A DNA stretch of 64,000 nucleotides from Gracilimonas sp031581265 (GTDB lineage Bacteria; Bacteroidota; Rhodothermia; Balneolales; Balneolaceae): NCBI RefSeq assembly GCF_031581265.1, contig NZ_JAVLBQ010000005.1:52486-116485 (forward strand), written 5' to 3'. Below, in pieces: positions 1 to 7,750 of this stretch. The position numbers were made by a program, and so were the translations under genes. The notes below the pieces were generated by a model. It had not been told where the DNA came from, searched no databases, and was given only the letters and a program-made list of their open reading frames with translations. Numbering within the stretch: position 1 is the stretch's first letter; the number at the start of each line of letters is the position of its first letter.

Positions 1-268
1 TCATTGAATGAAAAAAGCTGCCAAACAACCACGAAAATGTGAAATCACCACTTAAAAAAGCACCTGACCAGACGCCTATAAAAAGGGCAAAAAGAACCTG
101 CTTAAATGTTAAAGCAACAACTATGGCCAGCAAAGGTGGCAACAGACTAACCCAGGTTCCAAAAAACCCAGAAACCGATTCAGAACCCTGGGCAAAAGCC
201 CAAGTCTGCTGAGATGCTAAAATCAATATCGAGCATATCCCGATTAGAACTGCAATTTTCTTTTTCAT
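1..268 (-). CDS. NhaC-type Na+/H+ antiporter, N-terminal part (cut by window edge)
   Basis: Reading leftward from an ATG at 266-268, 89 codons stay open to the window edge, so only the N-terminus is visible. It begins MKKKIAVLIGICSILILA, a hydrophobic segment that could be a signal peptide or first helix. A second, proline- and leucine-rich membrane segment follows (GTWVSLLPPLLAIVVALTF, then FALFIGVWSGAFL). This 'LLPPLLAI...ALFIGVWSGA' pattern is typical of the start of the NhaC family (sodium/proton antiporters of the inner membrane), which fits a marine organism. Assignment to the family is from pattern memory; the substrate cannot be judged from this fragment. It is transcribed divergently from the M14 gene at 436. 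Confidence 0.6.
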   Translation of the reverse strand, partial: MKKKIAVLIGICSILILASQQTWAFAQGSESVSGFFGTWVSLLPPLLAIVVALTFKQVLFALFIGVWSGAFLSGDFTFSWLFGSFFHSM

Positions 269-435
269 ATCCAATTTAATTGTTTTTGAAAGCCGCTCAG
301 AAAATAACATCTATTCCATTAAATCCAAGATGCAATGTTAGACTGCCTTATTAACTTTTAACAGTTTACCCTTTGAATTGCAGGTATATGTGAGTTACTA
401 TTCTTGCATATCAATCGGAATAATAAATTCACTTT

Positions 436-2082
436 ATGAAAAATAAAATACTACGCTCGGTTTTGATGGTGTTGATATGGACTTTTGGTTCATTGACCAT
501 GCTATCTGCCCAAGGTTCTTACAGTAATTTTAATGACTTAACGGACCGGCTAAATCAACTGAATTCTAATTATGGAGATCTTGTATCCCTTGAATCTTTA
601 GATGAAACTGCTGATGGCAGGGAAATCTGGGTCCTTACAATCGGAAGCGGGGATATTGAAAATCATCCTGCTGTTGCTGTTGTAGGCGGCGCGAAAGGTT
701 CTCATATTTTTGGGAGTGAGTTAGCACTTACTTTTGCCGAAAAACTCCTCGCTCGCTCAAATACTGATGAAGTTAGTGAGTTGCTTGAAACTACGACCTT
801 TTATGTATTTCCTCGCCTCAATCCTGATGCGACAGAACATTACTTCGCAGATCTCAAATATGAACGGGATGTCAACACCATATCTACCAACGAAGACCGT
901 GATGATGCTTTTGATGAGGATCCTTTCGAAGATCTGAATGGAGACAATCTCATTACTATGATGCGGGTTGAAGACGAGACCGGCAAATGGAAGATGCTTG
1001 AAGAAGACAATCGCTTAATGACTCAAGCAGATATAACTAAAGGTGAGCAAGGGAATTATCATGTTTTCACTGAAGGCATGGACAACGACAAAGACGGTGC
1101 CTTCAATGAAGACGGTGAAGGCGGAGTCAACATCAATAAGAACTTCACTTTTGACTACCCCTATTTTGAACCCGGAGCCGGAGAAAACATGGCTTCCCAA
1201 ATTGAAACAAGAGCTATATTGGATTTCCTTTTTGAGGAAGCTTCCAATGTGTTTTCAGTGGTTACATTTGGCCCGGCCAATAACTTGAGTTCACCCCTTC
1301 GATTTAATCGTGGAGCAGTAAGTCAGCGTGTGATTACCGGTTGGTACGAAGAAGATGTAGCTGTAAACAGCTTGGTATCCGAAGCGTACAATGAAATTAC
1401 TAACCTTGACTATGCCCCAGCCAATTCCGGTCAACAGGGCGACCTGTTCCAGTGGGCTTATTTTCACTATGGCAGATTTAGCTTTAGCACTCCGGGCTGG
1501 GCTGTTCCTGAAGTAATGGACGAAGAAGGAAATTCACAAAAATTTGAGTCCACTGATGCTAAGTTCCTTGTTTGGGCTGAACAACAAGGAATGGATGCTT
1601 TTGTTGACTGGCAAGAAGTGAATCACCCCGACTTTCCAAATAAAACAGTCGAAGTGGGAGGCATCAAACCTTATGTGAGTTTCAACCCTCCTTACAGTGC
1701 TGTTGACTCACTTGCAGAGTCACATACCGACTTTTTAATCAAGCTTGCTGGCATGAAGCCCAACGTACAGCTCGTGAATTTTGAAACAGAAGAAGCTGGC
1801 AGAAATTTAACCCGTATTTCAGTAGACGTTCACAATAGCGGAATTTTGCCAACAGCTGCAAGATTGGGTGAACGAACCAACTGGGTTAAAGAAGTGATTC
1901 TTAAACTTGAGCTCTCCGGTAATTTGGAGTTAGTCAGTGGCGATGTTCTTGAAACCATCGAATCAATAGAAGGAGACGGCTCCTTAACACAAACCTGGCT
2001 GGTACGAGGAAACGGTTCGTTTACCATTTCAGCCGGCGCACCAAACACCGGAATTTCAACCATTGAACAAACAATCAGATAG
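436..2082 (+). CDS. Secreted M14 carboxypeptidase-like protein, apparently catalytically dead
   Basis: Residues 1-25 form a signal peptide ending in LSAQG, so the protein is exported. The body matches the zinc carboxypeptidase (M14) fold seen in the next gene: GREIWVLTIG, a FPRLNPD segment (126-131) and two acidic, calcium-loop-like inserts (around 164-176 and 216-226). The catalytic residues are gone. Where the neighbour has the zinc motif HxxE, this protein reads GAKGSHIFGSE (85-95); the third zinc histidine is replaced by Gly near 279; the general-base Glu aligns with Pro 353 in FSFSTPGWA. It is probably a pseudoenzyme, perhaps a binding or partner protein of the active neighbour, whose GTG/ATG starts lie at the stop codon of this gene. 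The frame is intact, which argues against simple decay. M14 relationship is confident; the role is unknown. Confidence 0.85.
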   Translation: MKNKILRSVLMVLIWTFGSLTMLSAQGSYSNFNDLTDRLNQLNSNYGDLVSLESLDETADGREIWVLTIGSGDIENHPAVAVVGGAKGSHIFGSELALTFAEKLLARSNTDEVSELLETTTFYVFPRLNPDATEHYFADLKYERDVNTISTNEDRDDAFDEDPFEDLNGDNLITMMRVEDETGKWKMLEEDNRLMTQADITKGEQGNYHVFTEGMDNDKDGAFNEDGEGGVNINKNFTFDYPYFEPGAGENMASQIETRAILDFLFEEASNVFSVVTFGPANNLSSPLRFNRGAVSQRVITGWYEEDVAVNSLVSEAYNEITNLDYAPANSGQQGDLFQWAYFHYGRFSFSTPGWAVPEVMDEEGNSQKFESTDAKFLVWAEQQGMDAFVDWQEVNHPDFPNKTVEVGGIKPYVSFNPPYSAVDSLAESHTDFLIKLAGMKPNVQLVNFETEEAGRNLTRISVDVHNSGILPTAARLGERTNWVKEVILKLELSGNLELVSGDVLETIESIEGDGSLTQTWLVRGNGSFTISAGAPNTGISTIEQTIR

Positions 2083-2090
2083 TGATTGCC

Positions 2091-3830
2091 ATGAAAAATA
2101 TTAAATACACCTTATTATTAATTGTATGCATGGGCCTCGGTTTTGGGTTGAACCAAACCGCTGAAGCCCAGGTTACCGAAGGGGTTTTCCCCGCAGCAGG
2201 TTCTCCTGCAAATCCTGAAGTACATGCCAGCTGGAATAAATATTACGATTACCAGGGCATTACGGAATTAACAGCTGCATTAGCTGAAGCTCATCCCAAC
2301 CTGATAAAAAGAGAATCCATTGGAAAATCTTATGAAGGTCGGGATATCTGGCTAATGACTGTGACTAATTTCAATGAAGGAAATGCTGATCGTAAACCGG
2401 CTATGTACATTGACGGTAACATCCACTCCAATGAAATACAGGGAACTGAAGTTTCGCTTTATACCGCATGGTATTTAGCAGAGATGTATGGCGATAATGA
2501 CTTCATTACCCAGTTATTGGATGAGAAAACATTCTACATCGTTCCCACCATCAACCCTGATGGGCGCGAAAACTTCTTTAAAGCACCGAATACAGCAAGT
2601 TCACCCCGTTCAGGAGTGAAACCTATCGATAACGATTTGGATGGTGAAGTCAATGAGGATGGTTATGATGATCTGAATGGCGATGGAAGCATAACCATGA
2701 TGCGCCGGAAAAATCCACGTGGACAATTTGTTGAACATCCAGAATATCCTGAACTGATGCAGCGTGTTGGTTCTGATCAATTCGGAGAATACGAACTACT
2801 GGGTTATGAAGGTCTCGATAACGACGGTGACGGCCGTATTAACGAAGATGGCGAAGGCTATTATGATCCGAATCGTGACTGGGGCTGGAAATGGCAACCG
2901 GATTACATTCAGGGCGGAGCTCATAAATATCCGTTCTCATTGCCGGAAAATCGTGCTGTTAAGGATTTTGTAATGAAACATCCAAACATTGCCGCTGCTC
3001 AGAGTTACCACAACAGCGGAGGCATGATTCTACGTGGACCGGGTGCTGCCGAAGATGTTGGTACTTATAACCGACAAGATGTTCAAGTGTACAATGCTTT
3101 GGGTGAAATGGGAGAGCGTCTCATGCCAGGATACAACTACCTGATCGTATACCAAGATCTGTACTCTGTATTCGGTGGTGAACTTGACTGGTTCTATGGC
3201 ATTCGTGGTGCTTTTACATTCACCAATGAGCTATGGACTTCTTTTGAGATGTTCAACGAAACAGACCGCTCCCGAACAGGTTCTTATGAATTCAACAAAC
3301 ATCTGTTATTTAATGATGCATTAGTTGAGTGGGAGCCGTACAATCACCCACAATACGGTGAAATTGAAATAGGAGGCACTAAAAAGACCTTCGGTCGTGC
3401 ACATCCCGGTTTCTTATTGGAACAGATGGCTCACCGAAATATGGCCTTCACTGTTTATCATGCCTATCACACGCCAAACCTTGTAATTGATGAGATTTCT
3501 GAAAAAGATCTTGGCGGCGGATTAAAAGAGGTAACCGCTGTTATTACAAATACCCGCATGATACCCACCCATGCCAGTCACGATTTGAGAAATAATATTA
3601 GTCCGCCTAATTATGTAAGTATTGACGGTGCACGTGTTGAAGCCGGAATGATTGTAAACAATCGTGACCTCAATCAAACGACCGAACAAAAGCGAAACCC
3701 AAGCAAATTGGAAGTAGATAATGTTCCGGGAATGGGTTCTGTAACGGTAAGATGGATCATCAGTCGTGGAAACAATTATACCATCACCGTGGATAGCCAA
3801 AAAGGTGGAGTTGTTTCAAAGAGTAACTAA
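2091..3830 (+). CDS. Secreted M14 family zinc carboxypeptidase
   Basis: Exported metallopeptidase expected to remove C-terminal residues from peptides outside the cytoplasm. Signal peptide at 1-27 (ends TAEAQ). Zinc ligands are visible: H112 and E115 in GNIHSNEIQG, and H306 in QSYHNSGG; R159 sits in INPDGREN and the general-base Glu is E379 in FTFTNEL. Two aspartate-rich loops (DNDLDGEVNED near 179-189 and DNDGDGRINED near 242-252) look like calcium-binding inserts common in Bacteroidota M14 enzymes. A C-terminal region from about 465 looks like a beta-sandwich. The ATG at 2091 is preferred over an in-frame GTG at 2082, which overlaps the upstream stop; the ATG gives a cleaner signal peptide. 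Translationally close to the dead paralogue upstream, so the pair probably forms one operon. Confidence 0.92.
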   Translation: MKNIKYTLLLIVCMGLGFGLNQTAEAQVTEGVFPAAGSPANPEVHASWNKYYDYQGITELTAALAEAHPNLIKRESIGKSYEGRDIWLMTVTNFNEGNADRKPAMYIDGNIHSNEIQGTEVSLYTAWYLAEMYGDNDFITQLLDEKTFYIVPTINPDGRENFFKAPNTASSPRSGVKPIDNDLDGEVNEDGYDDLNGDGSITMMRRKNPRGQFVEHPEYPELMQRVGSDQFGEYELLGYEGLDNDGDGRINEDGEGYYDPNRDWGWKWQPDYIQGGAHKYPFSLPENRAVKDFVMKHPNIAAAQSYHNSGGMILRGPGAAEDVGTYNRQDVQVYNALGEMGERLMPGYNYLIVYQDLYSVFGGELDWFYGIRGAFTFTNELWTSFEMFNETDRSRTGSYEFNKHLLFNDALVEWEPYNHPQYGEIEIGGTKKTFGRAHPGFLLEQMAHRNMAFTVYHAYHTPNLVIDEISEKDLGGGLKEVTAVITNTRMIPTHASHDLRNNISPPNYVSIDGARVEAGMIVNNRDLNQTTEQKRNPSKLEVDNVPGMGSVTVRWIISRGNNYTITVDSQKGGVVSKSN

Positions 3831-3853
3831 TACTTTTAAATTACTTCAATTCT

Positions 3854-3887
3854 AAAAGGGATATGCTTATGCATGTCCCTTTTTTTT
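3854..3887 (+). terminator. Rho-independent terminator after the M14 pair
   Basis: A 13-base-pair stem (3854-3866 with 3871-3883, one G-U pair) closes a TTAT loop and runs into a T tract up to 3887. It lies 24 bases after the M14 gene and before the propeller lipoprotein, separating the two transcripts. Confidence 0.85.
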
Positions 3888-3943
3888 ATTTGCATATCTC
3901 CTAAATTGATACTATTTATTTAGTAAAGATAAATCTTTGGGTC

Positions 3944-5197
3944 ATGCATTCGTTCCTAAAACTACATTTTGCTCTTCTCTTTCTAGTAATCGGAATTAGT
4001 GCCTGTGCTAATGAAACAACCGAAGACAAGAAATCAGAACTTCCTGAATCCGCGAAAAATCTAACTAATCTTACTGTTTACCCTGAAGACCCGGAACCGG
4101 AATATGAGATAGAGCTCATTGCTGAACAAGATTTTGGAGGAAGTGACAGCATTTATATTTCGTATGTTTCAGACATCATTTCAGATGAAGAAAACCGGGT
4201 AATAATTGCTGACGGAGCCCGCGGTAAATGCAAAATCCATGTATTCAACCCGGATGGCAGTTATTTAAGAACCGTTGGCAGAAATGGCAGAGGTCCCGGC
4301 GAATTTATTGCTATCAAAAATCTATTCATCTTAAATAACAAGCTCTTTGTATTGGACCACCATTTGAAGCGAATAAGTGTTTTTTCTCTAAGCTCTTTTG
4401 AGCTTTTGGATACCATTAATACCCACCCGAATTACCTGAAACAAATGGAAGACTTGGGATCTGCCTCTCCTTTAGATTTTCACCTACGTGACGATGGAAA
4501 TTTTTTAGTAGGATTCGCAGACCAAATACTAATTCAAGAAAATGATATTCGTAAAGATACCAAGTATTTCATTTTCAATAACGAATGGGAAATCATTTCT
4601 GAACAAATATTTTCCCGTCCACCTCATCAATACTATTATTCAAATGTTGGGAACCGTCCCAGTTTACGAACATACTCTTTTATGAATCAATCGCTGATGG
4701 ATGTAGCTGCAGATGGAACAATATTTTCTGCTTGGTCAGAAGATTTTTTAATAAAAGTACATGATACTAATGGAAACTACCTACGATCAATCTATTATCC
4801 ATTCAATTACAGTCGATTAAACAAAGATGATATTATTAACAAGCACGATGAATATTTGGAAAATAGTCCAGAAGGAATAAAAAGATGGAAAGACGTAGCT
4901 CAAACTGTTGATTATCCTGATTTTTGGCCGGCTATTCAAAACCTTATTGTGGATGATAAAGACCGTATTTGGGTAGCTACTAAAACCGACAGCAAAACAG
5001 AGTTTGAATGGTGGGTTCTAAATAATCAGGGTAAACTTTTGGCTAAATTTAATTGGCCGGGTGAGAAAGTTAGTCAAAACATTGGTAATGGGAAAACTAT
5101 GAAGATCAGGAATGGCTATTTATATACCTATATATTCCAAGAGGAGGATGCTTCAAGATTAGTTACTCGGTATCTTATTGACCTAACTCCAAAATAA
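3944..5197 (+). CDS. 6-bladed beta-propeller lipoprotein
   Basis: A lipoprotein signal (MHSFLKLHFALLFLVIGISA then Cys21) anchors the protein in a membrane. The rest shows repeated propeller-blade features: VIIADGARGKCKIHVFNPDGSYLRTVGRNG style strands, 'GRGPGEF' between blades, and DDKDRIWVATKT near the end. This matches the 6-bladed beta-propeller family (BF3164-like/DUF4934-like) that is abundant in Bacteroidota and Balneolales. Known members are extracytoplasmic and mostly uncharacterised; binding of a ligand or surface polymer is plausible but not shown. It has its own terminator (5216-5250) and faces the convergent gltX. Function uncertain, family fairly confident. Confidence 0.8.
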   Translation: MHSFLKLHFALLFLVIGISACANETTEDKKSELPESAKNLTNLTVYPEDPEPEYEIELIAEQDFGGSDSIYISYVSDIISDEENRVIIADGARGKCKIHVFNPDGSYLRTVGRNGRGPGEFIAIKNLFILNNKLFVLDHHLKRISVFSLSSFELLDTINTHPNYLKQMEDLGSASPLDFHLRDDGNFLVGFADQILIQENDIRKDTKYFIFNNEWEIISEQIFSRPPHQYYYSNVGNRPSLRTYSFMNQSLMDVAADGTIFSAWSEDFLIKVHDTNGNYLRSIYYPFNYSRLNKDDIINKHDEYLENSPEGIKRWKDVAQTVDYPDFWPAIQNLIVDDKDRIWVATKTDSKTEFEWWVLNNQGKLLAKFNWPGEKVSQNIGNGKTMKIRNGYLYTYIFQEEDASRLVTRYLIDLTPK

Positions 5198-5212
5198 CCT
5201 AATACTCTAAAT

Positions 5213-5254
5213 AAAAAGACCTGTCAGGTTTTAAAAAGCTAACAGGTCTTTATC
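5213..5254. terminator. Bidirectional terminator between propeller lipoprotein and gltX
   Basis: AAGACCTGT (5216-5224) pairs with ACAGGTCTT (5242-5250). A-rich sequence on the left and T-rich on the right would give a U tract in both directions, suiting the two convergent genes. Confidence 0.8.
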
Positions 5255-5290
5255 ATTAATTCTTAGAAGTAAGATCTAAACTAATCCACT

Positions 5291-6769
5291 TTAAAGCCTT
5301 TCAATGGCAGTATCGATACGGGATATTACCTCTTCTTTCCCTATCAACTCAAGAGCAGGGGTTAAGTCGGGCCCGAAACCCTGACCACTGACAGCAACCC
5401 GAAGCGGCATCATTAGCTTTCCAAAACCCACGTCATACTCATCAATGGTTTCCTTGATCTTGTCCTTCAACGTAACAGCTTCAAAATCCTGTTCTGAAAG
5501 CTGTTCGATCTTATCACGATAGGCCTTCAAAATAACAGGGGTATCATCTTTCCATTTTTTCAGTGCTTTCTCATCATACTCTTTTGGTGCTTCAAAAAAG
5601 AATGAACCCATACTTACAAACTCGTCAATTTTAGAAACCCGCTCTTGTAAAAGCTCTATTACCGTTGTTAAAAACTCATCATCCGGTATCTCATATCCTT
5701 CTCCCAAAAATAATGCTTCTACCCTCGGCCTGAGTTCTTCTATGGAATGCTCGCGGATGTAGTTCTCGTTATACCACATCAATTTTTTGTAATTGAAAAC
5801 GGCACCACCTTTTGAAACACGATCTAAGGTAAACAGCTCACAAAGTTCTTCCATGGTGTGGATCTCAGAATCATCACCGGGACTCCACCCCAAGTACGCA
5901 AGAAAGTTCACCAATGCATCCGGCTCATAATTTCCGGTGATATAATCTTTAGTGTTTACCGGAATTCCTTCACTTTCAGCTTTACGCTTAGAAAGTTTTC
6001 CGCCACTTGGGCTCATTATTAACGGCAAATGGGCCATCGTGGGTGGTTCCCATCCAAAAGCTTCATATAAGAGAATATGCTTCGGAGTACTGCTCAACCA
6101 CTCCTCTCCCCTGATCACATGCGTAATTTCCATGGTATGATCATCCACCACATTAGCAAGATGATAGGTAGGCATGCCATCCGATTTTAGCAGTACTTGG
6201 TCATCAAGTCCCTCGGTATCAAAAGAAACATGACTGCGAATTTCATCTTCAAAACGGATGGTTTCTTTTCGGGGAACTTTGAGTCGAACCACATACTCAT
6301 CACCATTCTCGAGTCTCTTTTCCACTTCATCCTGGGACAGGGTGAGACTGTTTTTCATAGACTGTCGGGTTATGGCATCATACTTCGGAGATGGGTTACC
6401 CGATTTCATCAAGCGCTCACGCATCTCCTCTATTTCTTCCACGGTATCAAAAGCGTAGTAGGCATGACCGGATTCTACAAGTTGCTCCGCGTATTTGTGA
6501 TAAATGTCTTTGCGCTCACTTTGTCGGTATGGCCCAAAATCTCCACCTACTCCGGGACCTTCATCAATTTCCATACCGGCCCAGTTTAGTGAATCGATAA
6601 TGTCTTGTTCGGCCCCTTCCACGTAACGGGATTGATCGGTATCCTCAATTCTGAGCACAAAAACCCCATCGTTATGACGTGCAAATAAGTAGTTATAAAG
6701 TGCGGTCCGGAGTCCGCCAATGTGTAAAAATCCGGTTGGTGAAGGCGCAAATCGTACGCGAACTGACAT
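5291..6769 (-). CDS. gltX: Glutamyl-tRNA synthetase
   Basis: Charges tRNA(Glu) with glutamate in the cytoplasm. Class I signatures are clear: PSPTGFLHIGGLR (9-21, the HIGH region) and KLSKRK (258-263, the KMSKS region), with the IEDTDQSR segment at 41-48 and NFLAYLGWSPGDD later. At 492 residues the length is typical. The cysteine cluster that binds zinc in the E. coli enzyme around residues 98-127 is absent here (GHAYYAFDTVEE), a known variation in this family. The C-terminal anticodon-binding helical region is complete. It stands alone on the minus strand, divergent from the WbqC-like gene. An Asp/Glu non-discriminating role cannot be judged from sequence. Confidence 0.97.
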   Translation of the reverse strand: MSVRVRFAPSPTGFLHIGGLRTALYNYLFARHNDGVFVLRIEDTDQSRYVEGAEQDIIDSLNWAGMEIDEGPGVGGDFGPYRQSERKDIYHKYAEQLVESGHAYYAFDTVEEIEEMRERLMKSGNPSPKYDAITRQSMKNSLTLSQDEVEKRLENGDEYVVRLKVPRKETIRFEDEIRSHVSFDTEGLDDQVLLKSDGMPTYHLANVVDDHTMEITHVIRGEEWLSSTPKHILLYEAFGWEPPTMAHLPLIMSPSGGKLSKRKAESEGIPVNTKDYITGNYEPDALVNFLAYLGWSPGDDSEIHTMEELCELFTLDRVSKGGAVFNYKKLMWYNENYIREHSIEELRPRVEALFLGEGYEIPDDEFLTTVIELLQERVSKIDEFVSMGSFFFEAPKEYDEKALKKWKDDTPVILKAYRDKIEQLSEQDFEAVTLKDKIKETIDEYDVGFGKLMMPLRVAVSGQGFGPDLTPALELIGKEEVISRIDTAIERL

Positions 6770-6833
6770 ATGTTATTTTGTTTTGATGAATTCTTCTAAT
6801 TTCAGCCCTAAAGATAAGAAATTTTAACTGCTA

Positions 6834-6879
6834 AATTTTGAATGTTGAATTACCTAAGTTTCATTCAACATTTAAAATT
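6834..6879. repeat. AT-rich palindromic repeat, copy 1 (same family as 54503 and 55570)
   Basis: AATTTTGAATGTTGAAT (6834-6850) is mirrored by ATTCAACATTTAAAATT (6863-6879), 16 of 17 positions pairing around a 12-base loop. The left arm plus one base recurs exactly in inverted orientation at 55615-55632. It overlaps the first ATG of the WbqC-like gene. Confidence 0.75.
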
Positions 6880-7561
6880 AAAGCATTACCCATTGCGAGT
6901 AGCATTACACCAACCTCAATTCTCTCCCAACTTATTTGATCTTGCCACTATGCTTAAGGCTGATCTTATTGTTTGGGATGATATGGCAGAGTGGTCCAGG
7001 AAAGGGCGTACACACCGGGCTCAAATCCGCGGAGAACATGGATTGCAGTGGATTAATTTACCCATCGTAACCGAAGACCGAAGTAAACCCATCAAGGATG
7101 TACGTATAGACCATTTCATTGACTGGTTTGAACCGCTATGGAATGCCATCTATCACAACTACCAGAATGCTACCTACTTTGATCTTTTTGTGGATGAGCT
7201 ACACAATGACTTTGAAACAGCTGCCCGCCATAAAAAGTTAGTTGATTTCAATGTTCATTTTTTCTCACGTATGCTGAAATACCTGGAAATAAACCTCACG
7301 ATCCACTATTCCAGTGAAATTAAAGAATACGATATCTACCCAGACACTTTTGCTGAAAATTTAGGGGCAGATATCCTCTACCAGGAACACCGCTCAAGAC
7401 ACTATCAAAGGCATTCCGAAATAGCTTCAGAACCGCTGGATAATCATCCTACCTATCCTCAAGTTGGTGATGGCTTTTTGAAAGGATGCTGTCTTATTGA
7501 TCTGCTACTAAATTGTGGAAAAGAAAGCTTTAAAATACTTGATCAGCTAAAGCTATATTGA
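6842..7561 (+). CDS. WbqC-like family protein
   Basis: The opening RVALHQPQFSPN followed by DLIVWDDMAEWSRKGRTHRAQI and WINLPIV is the hallmark of the WbqC-like family, whose members often occur in O-antigen or glycan loci and contribute to sugar modification; the reaction here is not established. The protein is 239 residues with no signal peptide or membrane segment, so cytoplasmic. The start is doubtful: the ATG at 6842 lies inside a palindromic repeat, and the family homology begins only at residue 18-19. A TTG at 6893 would give MRVALHQPQF and may be the ancestral start. No glycan genes are nearby, so context does not help. Confidence 0.8.
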   Translation: MLNYLSFIQHLKLKHYPLRVALHQPQFSPNLFDLATMLKADLIVWDDMAEWSRKGRTHRAQIRGEHGLQWINLPIVTEDRSKPIKDVRIDHFIDWFEPLWNAIYHNYQNATYFDLFVDELHNDFETAARHKKLVDFNVHFFSRMLKYLEINLTIHYSSEIKEYDIYPDTFAENLGADILYQEHRSRHYQRHSEIASEPLDNHPTYPQVGDGFLKGCCLIDLLLNCGKESFKILDQLKLY

Positions 7562-7621
7562 CGAATTCATGATGAGCTAAATTCGGCTTTTAAAATAAGC
7601 ACACATTATCTATCATCTGTC

Positions 7622-7750
7622 ATGGAAGAAAAAACAACCGATCAAAAAATTAAACCCAAATGGCGAACCGATTATACGGTGGTTGCCATCGTTGGGGTGA
7701 TTTGTATTCTTCTGTTCTATTGGTTCACTTCAACCTTCAATTTGCCGTAA
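7622..7750 (+). CDS. Small single-span membrane protein preceding the symporter
   Basis: A 42-codon reading frame: a charged, lysine-rich N-terminus (MEEKTTDQKIKPKWRTDYT) then one hydrophobic helix (VVAIVGVICILLFYWF). Its TAA stop is immediately followed by the ATG of the sodium:solute symporter, with no gap, so translation is probably coupled. Positive charges before the helix predict the N-terminus inside. Some symporters of this family carry a small companion subunit (DUF4212 type, about 80-90 residues); this protein is shorter and I do not recognise it as that family. A companion or stabilising role is inference from position only. Confidence 0.65.
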   Translation: MEEKTTDQKIKPKWRTDYTVVAIVGVICILLFYWFTSTFNLP

